Shown: positions 7,894-17,021, counted from the stretch's first letter. The stretch is DNA of 18,748 bases from Tateyamaria sp. (GCA_018668195.1 JABITU010000337.1:1-18748), one strand, 5' to 3'. The notes: generated by a model from the sequence alone, not told the origin. Made by a program: numbers and translations.

Positions 7894-9102
7894 ATGTATG
7901 ATCTTGCTGCCATGGGTGCGTGGCTTGAATTTGGTGTGCGTTGGTTGCATGTGATCACAGCGATCGCTTGGATAGGGTCATCGTTCTACTTCATCGCACT
8001 TGACCTTGGATTGTACCGAGATCGTAAATTGCCCAGCGGGGCGGATGGCGAAGAGTGGCAGGTGCACGGTGGTGGTTTCTATCACATCCAGAAATACCTT
8101 GTTGCGCCAGAAAACATGCCAGACGGGCTGATTTGGCACAAATGGCAAAGCTATTGGACATGGATCAGTGGATTTGTCTTGTTGGTGTTGGTCTATTATC
8201 TTGGGGCTAAATTCTACTTGATTGACCCCAATGTCGTGGATCTTGCGATCTGGCAGGCGGTTGGCCTGTCACTGGCCTCGCTCGCATTTGGGTGGGTTGC
8301 CTATACGGTGCTTTGCAATGTCTTTGTAAACGCCAACCAGACTGTTTTGATGGTTGCCCTGTTTGTGGTTCTTGTTGCGATGGCGTGGTTTTATACTCAT
8401 GTCTTCACGGGTCGTGCGGCACTGCTGCATCTGGGGGCGTTTACTGCGACGCTGATGTCGGGGAATGTATTTTTTGTCATTATCCCAAACCAAAAAATTG
8501 TTGTGGCCGATTTGATTGCTGGCCGAACGCCAGATGCCAAGTACGGCAAGATCGCGAAGCAGCGCTCGACCCACAACAACTACCTGACATTGCCGGTGAT
8601 TTTTTTAATGCTCAGCAATCATTACCCACTAGCCTTTGCATCAGAATGGAACTGGGTCATTGCCAGCCTCGTATTTCTGATGGGGGTGACGATCCGGCAT
8701 TGGTTCAACACCCATCATGGCCGTAAGGGCAATCCACACTGGACTTGGGCCGTGACGCTTTTGATCTTTATTGCGATTGTCTGGCTTAGTGTTGCCCCAG
8801 CAGCGCAGCGCGAAGCCGTCGTTATCACCCGGTTTGCCGAGGCCAAAGGATTCACGGATGTCCATGACATTGTATTGGGGCGATGCAGCATGTGCCATGC
8901 TGCCGAACCGGTTTGGAGCGGGCTGCTGTGGGCACCCAGAGGTGTGGCCCTTGAGACCGAGGCCGACCTGACCCGGCATGCCCGCGCGGTGTATCTGCAA
9001 GCAGGGATCAGCCACGCCATGCCGCCCGCCAACTTAAGCTATATGCAAGAGGACGAGCGTGCAGCAATTGTTGCGTGGTACCGCGCAGCCATCGGGGGAT
9101 AG
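7894..9102 (+). CDS. puuD: Membrane urate hydroxylase with C-terminal cytochrome c domain (PuuD)
   Basis: Oxidises urate to 5-hydroxyisourate at the inner membrane. Unlike soluble uricases, PuuD passes electrons through a fused cytochrome c to the respiratory chain instead of making hydrogen peroxide. The 402-residue product has about eight membrane segments, the first near 14-36 (FGVRWLHVITAIAWIGSSF) and others near 90-110, 115-135, 150-170, 175-195, 230-250, 252-268 and 284-304, with histidine-rich loops between. The C-terminal domain holds the haem-binding CSMCH at 331-335 and a likely axial methionine M376 in HAMPPANL. AAAAAGGGG precedes the ATG. It lies apart from the ureide operon behind a long leader, so it may be regulated separately, but it supplies the substrate of UraH. 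Confidence 0.95.
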   Translation: MYDLAAMGAWLEFGVRWLHVITAIAWIGSSFYFIALDLGLYRDRKLPSGADGEEWQVHGGGFYHIQKYLVAPENMPDGLIWHKWQSYWTWISGFVLLVLVYYLGAKFYLIDPNVVDLAIWQAVGLSLASLAFGWVAYTVLCNVFVNANQTVLMVALFVVLVAMAWFYTHVFTGRAALLHLGAFTATLMSGNVFFVIIPNQKIVVADLIAGRTPDAKYGKIAKQRSTHNNYLTLPVIFLMLSNHYPLAFASEWNWVIASLVFLMGVTIRHWFNTHHGRKGNPHWTWAVTLLIFIAIVWLSVAPAAQREAVVITRFAEAKGFTDVHDIVLGRCSMCHAAEPVWSGLLWAPRGVALETEADLTRHARAVYLQAGISHAMPPANLSYMQEDERAAIVAWYRAAIGG

Positions 9103-9232
9103 TTCATATCCGGCCTGCTCTTGGCCAGTCGAGCGTGGAATGTGACCAACGAGATATGGTAGGCGAGCAGACCTGCCAAACAGTCTGCAAGGCAGTGGTC
9201 GAATCGCCGTAACCTATGCTAGGTGTTGTGTC

Positions 9233-11035
9233 ATGAATGTACATACGCCCAACATGAGGCCAGTGATCCGGCAGCTGGATGAAGCGTCGATCAACCGAAT
9301 TGCCGCAGGCGAAGTGGTCGAGCGGCCTGCTTCAGCGGTCAAGGAACTGGTTGAGAACGCAATCGATGCAGGTGCACGGCGTATTGGCCTTGATGTGGCC
9401 GATGGGGGTAAAACGTTGATCCGGGTCACAGATGATGGTTGCGGGATTGCTGCGTCGGACTTGCCACTTGCTCTAAGCCGCCATGCGACTTCTAAGATCG
9501 ACGGATCGGACCTGTTGAATATTCACACGTTCGGGTTTCGAGGCGAAGCCTTGCCAAGTCTTGGGGCCGTTGGGCGCTTGACCATCGCTAGCCGGGTCGC
9601 GGGAGAGGATGCCGCTGAAATTACAGTATCTGGGGGTGCTGTCAGTGCGGTGAAACCGGCGAGTTTGAACACAGGCACGCTGATAAATCTGCGCGATCTT
9701 TTTTATGCAACGCCCGCCAGACTGAAATTTTTACGCACGGACCGGGCCGAGGGGCAGGCCATAACTGATATCATCAAGCGGCTGGCCATGGCAGAGCCAT
9801 ACGTTCGGTTTGAACTGCGTGATGTGACGGATGCACCACGCATGATTTTTTGCGTCGAGGCGCAGACCGGTGATGCCGTGGCTGCGCTTCGCATGCGCTT
9901 GTCGGATGTTCTGGGCGCCGAGTTCGCCGATAATTCAATTGCTGTCGACACGCAGCGAGAGGGCTTGCACTTAACTGGATTTGCCGCTCTGCCAACCTAT
10001 TCGCGGGGTGCTGCGGTGGCGCAGTACCTTTTCGTCAACGGTCGTCCGGTCAAGGACAAGATGCTGCTTGGAGCGTTGCGTGCCGCCTATTTTGATTTCC
10101 TGAGCCGTGACCGACATCCGGCAGCGGCCCTGTTCATTGATTGCGAACCCGAATTGGTTGACGTTAATGTGCATCCGGCAAAATCCGAGGTCCGCTTTCG
10201 TGATCCGGGCTTGGCCCGTGGCCTGATGGTATCTGGACTGCGCCATACCTTGGCTGAGGCCGGCCATCGTGCGTCGACAACGGTTGCGGGTGCCACATTG
10301 GGTGCGATGCGCCCAGAGCCGACCGGCCCCCGTGTGTATCAGATGGATCGGCCCAACCTTGGCCCGCGCCCTTCCGCTGGCTTTGCAGATTTGAATGCGG
10401 CCTTCAGCGGGCAGGTCGTCGAACCGGTGCCTGAATCAGAGGCTGACGCCGAACATTTGCCGCTGGGTATAGCCCGTGGCCAAGTGCACGAGAACTATAT
10501 CGTGGCGCAGACCCAGACGGGCATGGTCATTGTTGATCAGCATGCGGCGCATGAACGGTTGGTTTATGAAAAGCTCAAGGCCCAGATGGCTGAAAACGGT
10601 GTTCCTGCACAAGCGCTCTTGATTCCTGAGATCATCAGTTTGTCCGCGGCGGATTGCGCCCAGTTGCTGGACCTGTCTGACGATCTCGCCCGGCTGGGCT
10701 TTGGCATTGAACCCTTTGGTGGTGACGCCATAGCCGTTCGGGAAACGCCAGCCATCCTTGGTAAGGTCGATGCTAAGGCGATGGTCAGAGATATACTGGA
10801 TGAGCTGGCCGATCTGGGCAGCAGTCAATCTGTACAAGCCCGGATCGAGGCGATCTTGAGCCGGGTTGCCTGTCATGGCTCTGTCCGGTCTGGGCGCAGG
10901 ATGCGTGCCGAAGAGATGAATGCGCTCTTGCGCGAGATGGAGGCGACGCCACATTCAGGTCAATGCAATCACGGCAGACCAACCTATGTGGAACTGAAAC
11001 TGACCGATATTGAGCGGCTGTTTGGGCGCACATGA
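9233..11035 (+). CDS. mutL: DNA mismatch repair protein MutL (endonuclease type)
   Basis: Links mismatch recognition by MutS to strand removal. The N-terminal GHKL ATPase has all its motifs: [20 protein letters not shown] (20-39), catalytic E41 in [17 protein letters not shown] (67-72), RHATSK (83-88) and GFRGEAL (101-107). The C-terminal domain has the metal-dependent nicking motif [12 protein letters not shown] beginning at D435, which fits DQHA-x2-E-x4-E, plus [10 protein letters not shown] (546-555), CNHGRPT from C578, and a terminal FGR. It is therefore an endonuclease-active MutL, as in bacteria without Dam/MutH-directed repair. At 600 residues it is of normal length. AGGTG precedes the ATG at 9233; an in-frame ATG at residue 8 is a possible alternative. 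It overlaps rmuC by ATGA. Confidence 0.97.
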   Translation: MNVHTPNMRPVIRQLDEASINRIAAGEVVERPASAVKELVENAIDAGARRIGLDVADGGKTLIRVTDDGCGIAASDLPLALSRHATSKIDGSDLLNIHTFGFRGEALPSLGAVGRLTIASRVAGEDAAEITVSGGAVSAVKPASLNTGTLINLRDLFYATPARLKFLRTDRAEGQAITDIIKRLAMAEPYVRFELRDVTDAPRMIFCVEAQTGDAVAALRMRLSDVLGAEFADNSIAVDTQREGLHLTGFAALPTYSRGAAVAQYLFVNGRPVKDKMLLGALRAAYFDFLSRDRHPAAALFIDCEPELVDVNVHPAKSEVRFRDPGLARGLMVSGLRHTLAEAGHRASTTVAGATLGAMRPEPTGPRVYQMDRPNLGPRPSAGFADLNAAFSGQVVEPVPESEADAEHLPLGIARGQVHENYIVAQTQTGMVIVDQHAAHERLVYEKLKAQMAENGVPAQALLIPEIISLSAADCAQLLDLSDDLARLGFGIEPFGGDAIAVRETPAILGKVDAKAMVRDILDELADLGSSQSVQARIEAILSRVACHGSVRSGRRMRAEEMNALLREMEATPHSGQCNHGRPTYVELKLTDIERLFGRT

Positions 11036-12267
11036 TACAGTTTGGTGACATATCGCTCGATCCGGGTGATCCCGCGACAATAGCAGCGACTGCGGCCGTC
11101 GCGGTGGTTTTTTCGATCCTGATCCTTTTGGTTGCTGCGGTGCGCGCTGCGGGCCGTTCCGCACGGGCGGCTGGGCCTCTGGCGCAGCAAATGGGTTATC
11201 TGGCACAAAGCGTAAATGCGCTGAACCAAGGGCAAGAGCAGCTGCGCGGTGGTTTGCAAACCGTGTCCGACACGCAGGCGACTGGTCAGACGCAGATGAT
11301 CCAGACGGTCGAGGCGCGCCTTGCCACCGTGCAGCAGCAGATGCAAGACCGCTTGTCTGACAACGCTTTGCGCAGTCAGCGCGCGATGACCGAGATGCAG
11401 GAGCGCATGCGCGAAAGTCTGCATGGATCATCCAAGCAGACCACAACCAGCCTGACCCAGCTACAGGAACGGTTGGCTGCCATCGACAAAGCGCAGGACA
11501 ACATCACAAAGCTTTCGGGTGATGTGCTTTCCTTGCAGGATATCCTGTCAAACAAACAGACGCGGGGCGCATTTGGTGAAATCCAGCTGCGCGACATCGT
11601 TGGTAAAGCCCTGCCCAATGACAGTTTTTCCTTGCAACACACATTGTCCAACGGCAAGCGTGCCGACTGTCTGATCCACTTGCCCAATCCGCCCGGCCCT
11701 ATCGTGATCGACAGCAAATTTCCGCTCGAAGCCTACGAAGCATTACGCTCTGCCAAGACCGAGCATGCGCTAAAACAAGCCGTGGCACAGATGAAGGTAG
11801 CGATCAAAAAGCACATTTCCGACATCTCTGAGAAATACATTATTGAAGGTGAAACCGCTGATGGAGCATTGATGTTTTTGCCATCAGAGGCGGTCTATGC
11901 CGAGTTGCACGCTAATTTCCCCGAGCTTGTGCGTATCGGTTTTGATGCGCGCGTATGGATTGTTTCGCCAACGACCTGCATGGCGACACTGAACACGATG
12001 CGCGCCATCCTGAAGGACGCAAGGATGCGAGAACAGGCAGGGGCAATCCGCAAGGAATTGGCCTTGCTTGTCACCGACGTGGACCGACTTGGCAACCGGG
12101 TCGGTAATCTTGATCGGCATTTCACGCAGGCGTCTAAAGACATCGAAGAAATAAAAATTAGTGCTGACAAGGCTGGTAAGCGCGCTCACCGACTGGATAA
12201 TTTTGACTTCGAGGAAATTGAAGAACCGGTGCGTAACGTTGTTCCTCTAAAAGAGCCAAGTGCATAG
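11032..12267 (+). CDS. rmuC: DNA recombination protein RmuC
   Basis: RmuC-family protein, thought to limit recombination between short inverted repeats; its exact biochemical role is poorly known. The 411-residue product has one N-terminal membrane anchor (~13-40, rich in A, V, I, L), a long glutamine-rich coiled-coil region (~45-165), then the conserved RmuC domain. The domain starts near [13 protein letters not shown] and includes [15 protein letters not shown] and [17 protein letters not shown], a region related to nuclease-like folds. The ATG overlaps the mutL TGA as ATGA, so the two are translationally coupled and probably co-transcribed. The C-terminus ends within a hairpin that includes the stop codon. 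Confidence 0.94.
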   Translation: MIQFGDISLDPGDPATIAATAAVAVVFSILILLVAAVRAAGRSARAAGPLAQQMGYLAQSVNALNQGQEQLRGGLQTVSDTQATGQTQMIQTVEARLATVQQQMQDRLSDNALRSQRAMTEMQERMRESLHGSSKQTTTSLTQLQERLAAIDKAQDNITKLSGDVLSLQDILSNKQTRGAFGEIQLRDIVGKALPNDSFSLQHTLSNGKRADCLIHLPNPPGPIVIDSKFPLEAYEALRSAKTEHALKQAVAQMKVAIKKHISDISEKYIIEGETADGALMFLPSEAVYAELHANFPELVRIGFDARVWIVSPTTCMATLNTMRAILKDARMREQAGAIRKELALLVTDVDRLGNRVGNLDRHFTQASKDIEEIKISADKAGKRAHRLDNFDFEEIEEPVRNVVPLKEPSA

Positions 12268-12277
12268 CACTGGCTCT
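12252..12277. terminator. Bidirectional hairpin between convergent rmuC and chrR
   Basis: The arms AGAGCC-A-AGTGC and GCACT-GGCTCT pair over 11 bp with one bulged A and a three-base loop. The rmuC stop codon at 12265-12267 lies in the loop and right arm. On the plus strand the T-rich run TTTGTTTTT begins ten bases later. On the minus strand the stem is followed directly by TTTT. It can thus serve both converging transcripts, rather better for chrR. Confidence 0.6.
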
Positions 12278-12310
12278 ACCTAAGAGATTTGTTTTTCAAT
12301 CGATCACAGA

Positions 12311-12973
12311 TTAGATGCGCGCGAAACGCTGTGCGATTTTGGGCAATAAGCCGTCGAACCGCAATGGCGCGTCACTTACGGCCAAACAAATGCAGTCCTC
12401 ATGAATGTCTGCGACAGGCGTATGGTGCAAATCAGCGTTGGCAAGGTCGACATCCCCACGCGCAAAATATTCATCGTCGTCGTGAAACGCACCTTGCAAG
12501 ACCATTGTCATCTCGGTCCCGTGATGCCCGTGGTCCGGCATTGCTGCACCCGCTGGGATATAAAGCAGTCGTGCCGATGCTGCTTTTGACGTTTGCAAGA
12601 TCGCTTGTTGCACACCCATGCCTACGCTTCGCCATTTCACGTCACTAAGACTTCCACCTACGTAGTCCTGCAGCGGTCCCGGCAAAATCGAATCCGCAGT
12701 GCGCATCAGCTTACTTGGGTTCGGCTCACCACCGGCAATCAACGCCATGGTAGCAGCAAAGCTATCACTGTTCATGGGCGACGCGCTTTCCAACGACACA
12801 TCAAGAACAGATCCGCCTACCGCATCATAGCTCTCAGCGCGAGCCCTGCACGTGTCGCATAACGAAATATGCGCAGCAACCATCAGGTTAAACGCTTCTG
12901 GCAAAGTCCCCGCTGCGTATCCCATCAGGATATCGTCCGACAGGTGGTGTTTAATTTGATTTTCCATTTTCAT
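12311..12973 (-). CDS. chrR: ChrR-type zinc-binding anti-sigma factor with C-terminal cupin domain
   Basis: Cytoplasmic anti-sigma factor that holds RpoE inactive until singlet oxygen or organic hydroperoxide triggers release. It resembles R. sphaeroides ChrR nearly end to end, as I remember that protein. The N-terminal zinc anti-sigma domain has H10, H35, C39 and C42, the last three in HISLCDTC, equivalent to ChrR H6/H31/C35/C38. The C-terminal cupin has H148, H150, E154 and H184, with the spacing of ChrR H141/H143/E147/H177, and the cysteine pair C194/C196 in CICLA is also kept. All known ligands are therefore present, and the protein should bind two zinc ions. The start may be the GTG at 12979, which overlaps the rpoE stop, or the ATG at 12973 used here (220 residues); the real one is uncertain. 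It is coupled to rpoE. Confidence 0.95.
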   Translation of the reverse strand: MKMENQIKHHLSDDILMGYAAGTLPEAFNLMVAAHISLCDTCRARAESYDAVGGSVLDVSLESASPMNSDSFAATMALIAGGEPNPSKLMRTADSILPGPLQDYVGGSLSDVKWRSVGMGVQQAILQTSKAASARLLYIPAGAAMPDHGHHGTEMTMVLQGAFHDDDEYFARGDVDLANADLHHTPVADIHEDCICLAVSDAPLRFDGLLPKIAQRFARI

Positions 12974-12975
12974 GC

Positions 12976-13524
12976 TCACTTCATCGCGTGGCGCAACCGC
13001 TCCAGCGCCAACCTAATCCTCGATTTGATCGTGCCAAGGGGCAGACCGGTCTGTTCGGCAATTTCGCTGTGGGTAAGATCCCCGAAATACGCCTTTTGTA
13101 TCAATTCTTGCTGTGCCGTCGGCAATTGGTCGATTGCACTTTTCAACAGGTCGCTTTCCTGTTGTATGACCATCACTTCGGCCTGATCAGGCTCTTCTTG
13201 TGGTCCCCAAGTCAGCTCCTCAGGCTCTGGCCGCCTTTCTTTCCGCAGTATGTCAATCCTGCGGTTCCGGGCGATCGTGAAGATCCAAGTCGCTACGGAC
13301 GCCCGCGTTGGGTCGAACATCTTTGCTTTGTGCCAACATGTTGCCATCACTTCTTGGGCGCACTCTTCTGCGAGTGAAGCGTCTGCTCCGGACTTGATTA
13401 AGAACCCTTTTACTCTTGGTGCAAAGTGATCAAACAATTCGGCAAATGCGGCTTGATCGTGATGGTCGCGGATACGGACCATTTGGCTAACCCAAAGCAT
13501 CCGCTTCTCGTTCTTGCTGTTCAT
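12976..13524 (-). CDS. rpoE: ECF sigma factor RpoE (ECF11-like, ChrR-controlled)
   Basis: Extracytoplasmic-function sigma factor, 182 residues, that directs RNA polymerase to photo-oxidative stress genes when freed from ChrR. Region 2 spans ~25-93 and contains FAELFDHFAPRVKGFL, AEECAQEVMATCW and WIFTIARNRRID; region 4 spans ~128-180 with LTHSEIAEQTGLPLGTIKSR as the helix-turn-helix. The pattern closely follows R. sphaeroides RpoE, including FDPTRASVATW and the PEPEEL linker. The frame runs open to 13695, but the ATG at 13524 has GGAG nine bases upstream, matches the family N-terminus and lies downstream of the RpoE-type promoter, so I use it. Its stop overlaps the possible GTG of chrR. It is divergent from the flavoprotein operon, a likely target. 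Confidence 0.95.
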   Translation of the reverse strand: MNSKNEKRMLWVSQMVRIRDHHDQAAFAELFDHFAPRVKGFLIKSGADASLAEECAQEVMATCWHKAKMFDPTRASVATWIFTIARNRRIDILRKERRPEPEELTWGPQEEPDQAEVMVIQQESDLLKSAIDQLPTAQQELIQKAYFGDLTHSEIAEQTGLPLGTIKSRIRLALERLRHAMK

Positions 13525-13612
13525 GCGCGCAAACTCCGTGGCCGGCTGTGGTGTAACAGCTGTCGCGGGCACACGGTGTGCCTTTACCATATGTGTTTGC
13601 AGTATCATATGA

Positions 13613-13642
13613 GAGTTACGCTTTCGACTGGCATATGGATCA
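13613..13642 (-). promoter_or_regulatory. RpoE-dependent promoter of rpoE-chrR
   Basis: On the minus strand TGATCC (13642-13637) and TAACTC (13618-13613) are separated by exactly 18 bases. As I recall, R. sphaeroides RpoE promoters have a TGATCC -35 and a TAA-type -10 at this spacing. It faces rpoE and would start transcription near 13606, giving a leader of about 80 bases. This indicates positive autoregulation. Confidence 0.7.
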
Positions 13643-13731
13643 AAAAATAAATCTTTCAGGTTCCAACATCCGAATGGCGGTGCCCTGCGTATCAACTGAA
13701 AGCGTCTTCACGGTTTAGGATACCAAAGTTT

Positions 13732-15033
13732 ATGCCCTTCGAGACAACTGCCCACCATCCAAAACACGTAGCTGTCATCGGCGGCGGGATTTCCGGCATG
13801 GGTGCCGCACACATGCTGGCACCGGAGTACCGCGTTACCCTGTTCGAAGCAGAACAGCGGCTAGGCGGCCACGCCCGGACTATCGTAGCAGGTAAAAAAG
13901 GCGATCAGCCAGTCGACACAGGGTTTTTGGTATTTAATTACGCAAACTACCCGTTGATGGCGGAGCTTTTCGCAGAACTGAGTGTCCCTGTCGTCAAATC
14001 CAACATGAGTTTTGGCGCATCTATCGGGGGCGGCGTGCTGGAATACGGTTTGGCAAGCTTAAATGCGTTGTTTGCGCAACGATCTAATGCGTTGAATCCC
14101 AGGTTTTTGGGAATGATCCGCGACATTGCGCGGTTCAACAAGCATGCCCTCCGGATCGCAAACGAAGACAGAACCAGAACTTTGGGCCAGTTCCTTGCTG
14201 TTTTGGGCACCGGTGACTGGTTCCGTAAATATTACCTGCTGCCGTTAAGCGGCGCGATTTGGTCTACCCCTGTGGAAAAAATAATGGATTTTCCGGCGCA
14301 TGCGCTGATCCAATTTTTTGAAAACCACGCACTATTAAGCACGACAGGTCAGCATCAGTGGTACACAGTCGACGGCGGTTCGATCGAGTACGTACGCAGG
14401 TTGGAAGCGGCACTGAACAGCAATGGCGTTGATATCCGCGTTAATGCCCCGATCCAAGCGGTTCGCAGGACGCCAATCGGTGTTGAGGTCAAAGCTTGGG
14501 GTGGGACATGGGAAAGCTTTGACGAAGTCATCTTTGCCACTCATTCTGATGACAGTCTTGCCTTGTTGGCGGATCCAACCGATGCCGAAACGCATGCGCT
14601 GAGTGCTGTAAAATACCAACCCAACGACGTTGTGCTGCACTGCGACCAGAGCATAATGCCAAAGCGGCGTCAGACATGGTCGAGCTGGGTATACACCGAA
14701 GACAAGGATGAGCGGTCTGATCGTATTGATCTGACCTATTGGATCAATTCACTGCAGCCAGTGCCAATGGATGATCCGCATTTCGTCACGCTGAATACCA
14801 AGAGGACGATCAAAGAAGAGCTGATTTATGATCAGACGACCCTACGGCACCCTGTGTACGATCTGGAAGCGCTTGCTGCTCAGGAAGCCGTACGAGCGAT
14901 GAACGGGACCAACCACACATGGTTTTGCGGTGCCTGGATGCGACACGGCTTTCACGAAGACGGACTGGCCAGCGCAGCCGAAGTTGTTCGGACCTTGACT
15001 CGTGCTGCGAGCAGTAAGGCCGTTGTTGCATGA
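13732..15033 (+). CDS. FAD-dependent oxidoreductase (flavin amine oxidase / desaturase-like, COG2907 type)
   Basis: 433-residue flavoprotein of the amine oxidase / phytoene desaturase superfamily. The FAD-binding site is plain: VAVIGGGISGMGAA (13-26) with G17-x-G19-x2-G22, E39 for ribose, then LGGHART (44-50); the C-terminal WFCGAWMRHGFHEDGLASA minus any further context resembles the second FAD contact region. No signal peptide is seen. It heads a five-gene coupled operon divergent from rpoE, in the position I recall for RSP1091 in R. sphaeroides. Proteins of this type cluster with cyclopropane-fatty-acid-synthase-like methylases, so acyl-chain oxidation or desaturation in membrane phospholipids is a fair guess. 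The R. sphaeroides furan fatty acid pathway includes a desaturase (UfaD), but I cannot say that this is its counterpart. AGGA lies 11 bases before the ATG. The substrate is not shown by the sequence. Confidence 0.88.
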   Translation: MPFETTAHHPKHVAVIGGGISGMGAAHMLAPEYRVTLFEAEQRLGGHARTIVAGKKGDQPVDTGFLVFNYANYPLMAELFAELSVPVVKSNMSFGASIGGGVLEYGLASLNALFAQRSNALNPRFLGMIRDIARFNKHALRIANEDRTRTLGQFLAVLGTGDWFRKYYLLPLSGAIWSTPVEKIMDFPAHALIQFFENHALLSTTGQHQWYTVDGGSIEYVRRLEAALNSNGVDIRVNAPIQAVRRTPIGVEVKAWGGTWESFDEVIFATHSDDSLALLADPTDAETHALSAVKYQPNDVVLHCDQSIMPKRRQTWSSWVYTEDKDERSDRIDLTYWINSLQPVPMDDPHFVTLNTKRTIKEELIYDQTTLRHPVYDLEALAAQEAVRAMNGTNHTWFCGAWMRHGFHEDGLASAAEVVRTLTRAASSKAVVA

Positions 15034-15785
15034 TAAAAACCGTTGATCATATCGCGGGCAAGACGTTTCACGGGCGCAAAGGTGTGATTGAAAACGCCTT
15101 TCGCTATTCTGTGGACTATGTGCTGCTGGATGCAGAGGCCGAGGTTAAGGGACCCAGCCTGTTCGCGCGCAACGGCCGGGGCCTGACGGCGTTGAACGAT
15201 GTTGATCATGGTGGTGCGCCCAAGGCAGGCCAAGGGGCGATATGGGTGAGAAACGTACTTGCGGCGCATCAAGTCACAGGCGTCGCTCGGATCGAGCTGC
15301 TGGCGCAACCCAAGGTTCTGGGTCACGTCTTTAATCCTGTAAGCTTTTGGCTTTGTCGGCGCGATGACGACGGGTTGGTCGCAGTGATTTCAGAAGTGAC
15401 CAATACGTTTGGCGACCGGCACAGTTATTTGGTTGCGCACTCTGATCTGCGCCCAATCGGTCCGAAAGACCGGTTGAACGCGACGAAAATTTTGCACGTG
15501 TCGCCGTTTCAGCCGGTTGAGGGTGGTTATGAATTCAGGTTCGACATTACAAAAGAACGCATTGGCATCTGGATTGATTATACTCAGGGCAACGGTGGGG
15601 TTATCGCAACGTTGACCGGGCAGCGCCACGCATTGACAAACCAATCAATCTTGCGCGCCGTGTTGAAAAGGCCATTTGGGTCGCGCCGCGTTCTTGCGCT
15701 CATTCACTTTCAGGCGCTCAAATTGTGGTTTAAAAAAGCGCGGTATCAGCCTCGCCCATTGCCACCCAGCGATCAAGTCTCTTGA
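15030..15785 (+). CDS. DUF1365 family protein
   Basis: 251-residue member of DUF1365, a family without established biochemistry that recurs beside the flavin oxidoreductase above and fatty-acid cyclopropane-type methylases. Typical segments are HGRKGVIENAFRYSVDYVLL at 15-34, LGHVFNPVSFWLCRR near the middle, and EVTNTFGDRHSYLV after it. These hold most of the conserved His, Asn, Phe and Tyr residues. No signal peptide or membrane segment is obvious, so a cytoplasmic or membrane-surface location is likely. The ATG overlaps the preceding TGA as ATGA, implying coupled translation and perhaps a complex or substrate hand-over with the flavoprotein. From memory, the R. sphaeroides gene in this place (RSP1090) was reported as needed for full ChrR turnover and RpoE activity in singlet oxygen. 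That suggests a product-based signal, not tested here. Confidence 0.9.
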   Translation: MIKTVDHIAGKTFHGRKGVIENAFRYSVDYVLLDAEAEVKGPSLFARNGRGLTALNDVDHGGAPKAGQGAIWVRNVLAAHQVTGVARIELLAQPKVLGHVFNPVSFWLCRRDDDGLVAVISEVTNTFGDRHSYLVAHSDLRPIGPKDRLNATKILHVSPFQPVEGGYEFRFDITKERIGIWIDYTQGNGGVIATLTGQRHALTNQSILRAVLKRPFGSRRVLALIHFQALKLWFKKARYQPRPLPPSDQVS

Positions 15786-17020
15786 TGAGCGACACACATT
15801 CAAAAAACCTGTCCGCGTATGCGGTGTTTGCTGCGCTTCTTGCGTCTGCCGGATTGCCGATCTACATTCACGCGCCCAAGTTTTATGTCGATGAATACGG
15901 TGTGTCCTTGGCCGCGCTGGGCACGGTGCTTTTTGGTTTGCGTTTGCTTGATGTCGTGCAAGATCCTTTGTTTGGGCGCCTGAGCGAACGGTTGCGCAAT
16001 CGGCGCGAGCTGTCCGTTTTGATTGGCTGTGCAATGATGGCATTGTCAATGTTTGGCCTGTTTGCAGTACAGCCCTTGTTACCGCCTTTGGTTTGGTTCG
16101 CGCTTATGCTCACGGGTGTATTTTCTGGCTTTAGCTTTCTTACCATTAACTTCTACGCGCAGGGCGTTGTAAAAGCCGAACGGCTTTCGGGTTCTGGGCA
16201 TCTGATACTGGCCCGCTGGCGGGAAACGGGCGCGTTGCTGGGTGTCTGCATCGCTGCAATTGCACCGGTGATGCTGAGTGGGTTCATGGGAGCGCCCTTT
16301 GTCGGTTTCGCTATTGGTTTTGCTGTTCTTTCTTTTGCTGCGGTGCTGATGATGCGTGGTGAGTGGGTCAGCGATGGTCTGCCACTTTCTGTTGGGTTTC
16401 GGGCGGTGTTGCGCGACCCGCTTGCCCGTCGATTATTACTGATCGCACTGGTCAATGCCGCACCTGTTGCCGTTAGCTCGACACTGTTTCTTTTCTTTGT
16501 GGAAAGCCGCCTGCTGGCTCCGGGTTTCGAAGGGTTGCTGTTGCTTCTATTTTTCTTATCAGCAGCAGTTGCTGCCCCGTTTTGGGGAAGTTTGGCAGAA
16601 CGGTTCGGGGCCAAGCCAGTATTGCTGTCAGCCATGATCCTGGCCATCCTCGCTTTTGGCGGAGCTTTGACGCTGGGGTCGGGTGACTGGGCGTTATTTT
16701 CTGTGATCTGTGTCTTGTCTGGCGCCACGCTTGGGGCGGACTTGACAATTTTACCTGCAGTTTTTGCCACGCGTATGGCGCGGATCAGTCCGTCTGCTGC
16801 CGAAGGGTTTGGGCTGTGGTCTTTTGTTTCGAAATTCACATTGGCCTTTGCTGCGATTTTGCTGTTGCCCGCTCTGGAGCGGGTCGGTTTTGACAGTGGC
16901 TCTGCCAGTAATCCGCCCGAAGCTTTGATGCTTCTCACCCTGCTTTATGCGGCGGTGCCTTGTGGCCTTAAAATCGTTGCCATTGCGCTTTTAGCGACGA
17001 CAGACCTGAAGGGGATGTAA
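15785..17020 (+). CDS. MFS transporter (GPH / MFS_2-like)
   Basis: 411-residue integral inner-membrane protein with about 12 predicted hydrophobic segments and a central charged loop around residues 200-215. The loop after TM2 reads LRLLDVVQDPLFGRLSERLR; its D-x2-D-P-x2-G core is typical of the glycoside-pentoside-hexuronide (GPH/MelB) symporter branch. The substrate is unknown; sugar transport is doubtful in this context, and a lipid- or lysolipid-related substrate is a possibility, since some MFS_2 members move lysophospholipids. The ATG at 15785 shares one base with the previous stop (TGATG). The TTG three bases earlier is less likely. No clear Shine-Dalgarno is present, so translation probably relies on coupling. 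It corresponds in position to RSP1089 of R. sphaeroides. Confidence 0.85.
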   Translation: MSDTHSKNLSAYAVFAALLASAGLPIYIHAPKFYVDEYGVSLAALGTVLFGLRLLDVVQDPLFGRLSERLRNRRELSVLIGCAMMALSMFGLFAVQPLLPPLVWFALMLTGVFSGFSFLTINFYAQGVVKAERLSGSGHLILARWRETGALLGVCIAAIAPVMLSGFMGAPFVGFAIGFAVLSFAAVLMMRGEWVSDGLPLSVGFRAVLRDPLARRLLLIALVNAAPVAVSSTLFLFFVESRLLAPGFEGLLLLLFFLSAAVAAPFWGSLAERFGAKPVLLSAMILAILAFGGALTLGSGDWALFSVICVLSGATLGADLTILPAVFATRMARISPSAAEGFGLWSFVSKFTLAFAAILLLPALERVGFDSGSASNPPEALMLLTLLYAAVPCGLKIVAIALLATTDLKGM

Positions 17021-17021
17021 G

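Noticed and set aside
9167..9188. Inverted repeat GCAGAC/GTCTGC between puuD and mutL as a terminator
   Set aside because: Only six base pairs with a ten-base loop and no T-tract follows.
13525..13695. Longer RpoE starting at 13695
   Set aside because: The extension covers the RpoE-type promoter and has no similarity to the family N-terminus; the ATG at 13524 fits better.
16153..16938. 261-codon minus-strand frame opposite the transporter
   Set aside because: Low-complexity, lysine/alanine/proline-rich translation typical of an antisense shadow of a membrane protein gene.
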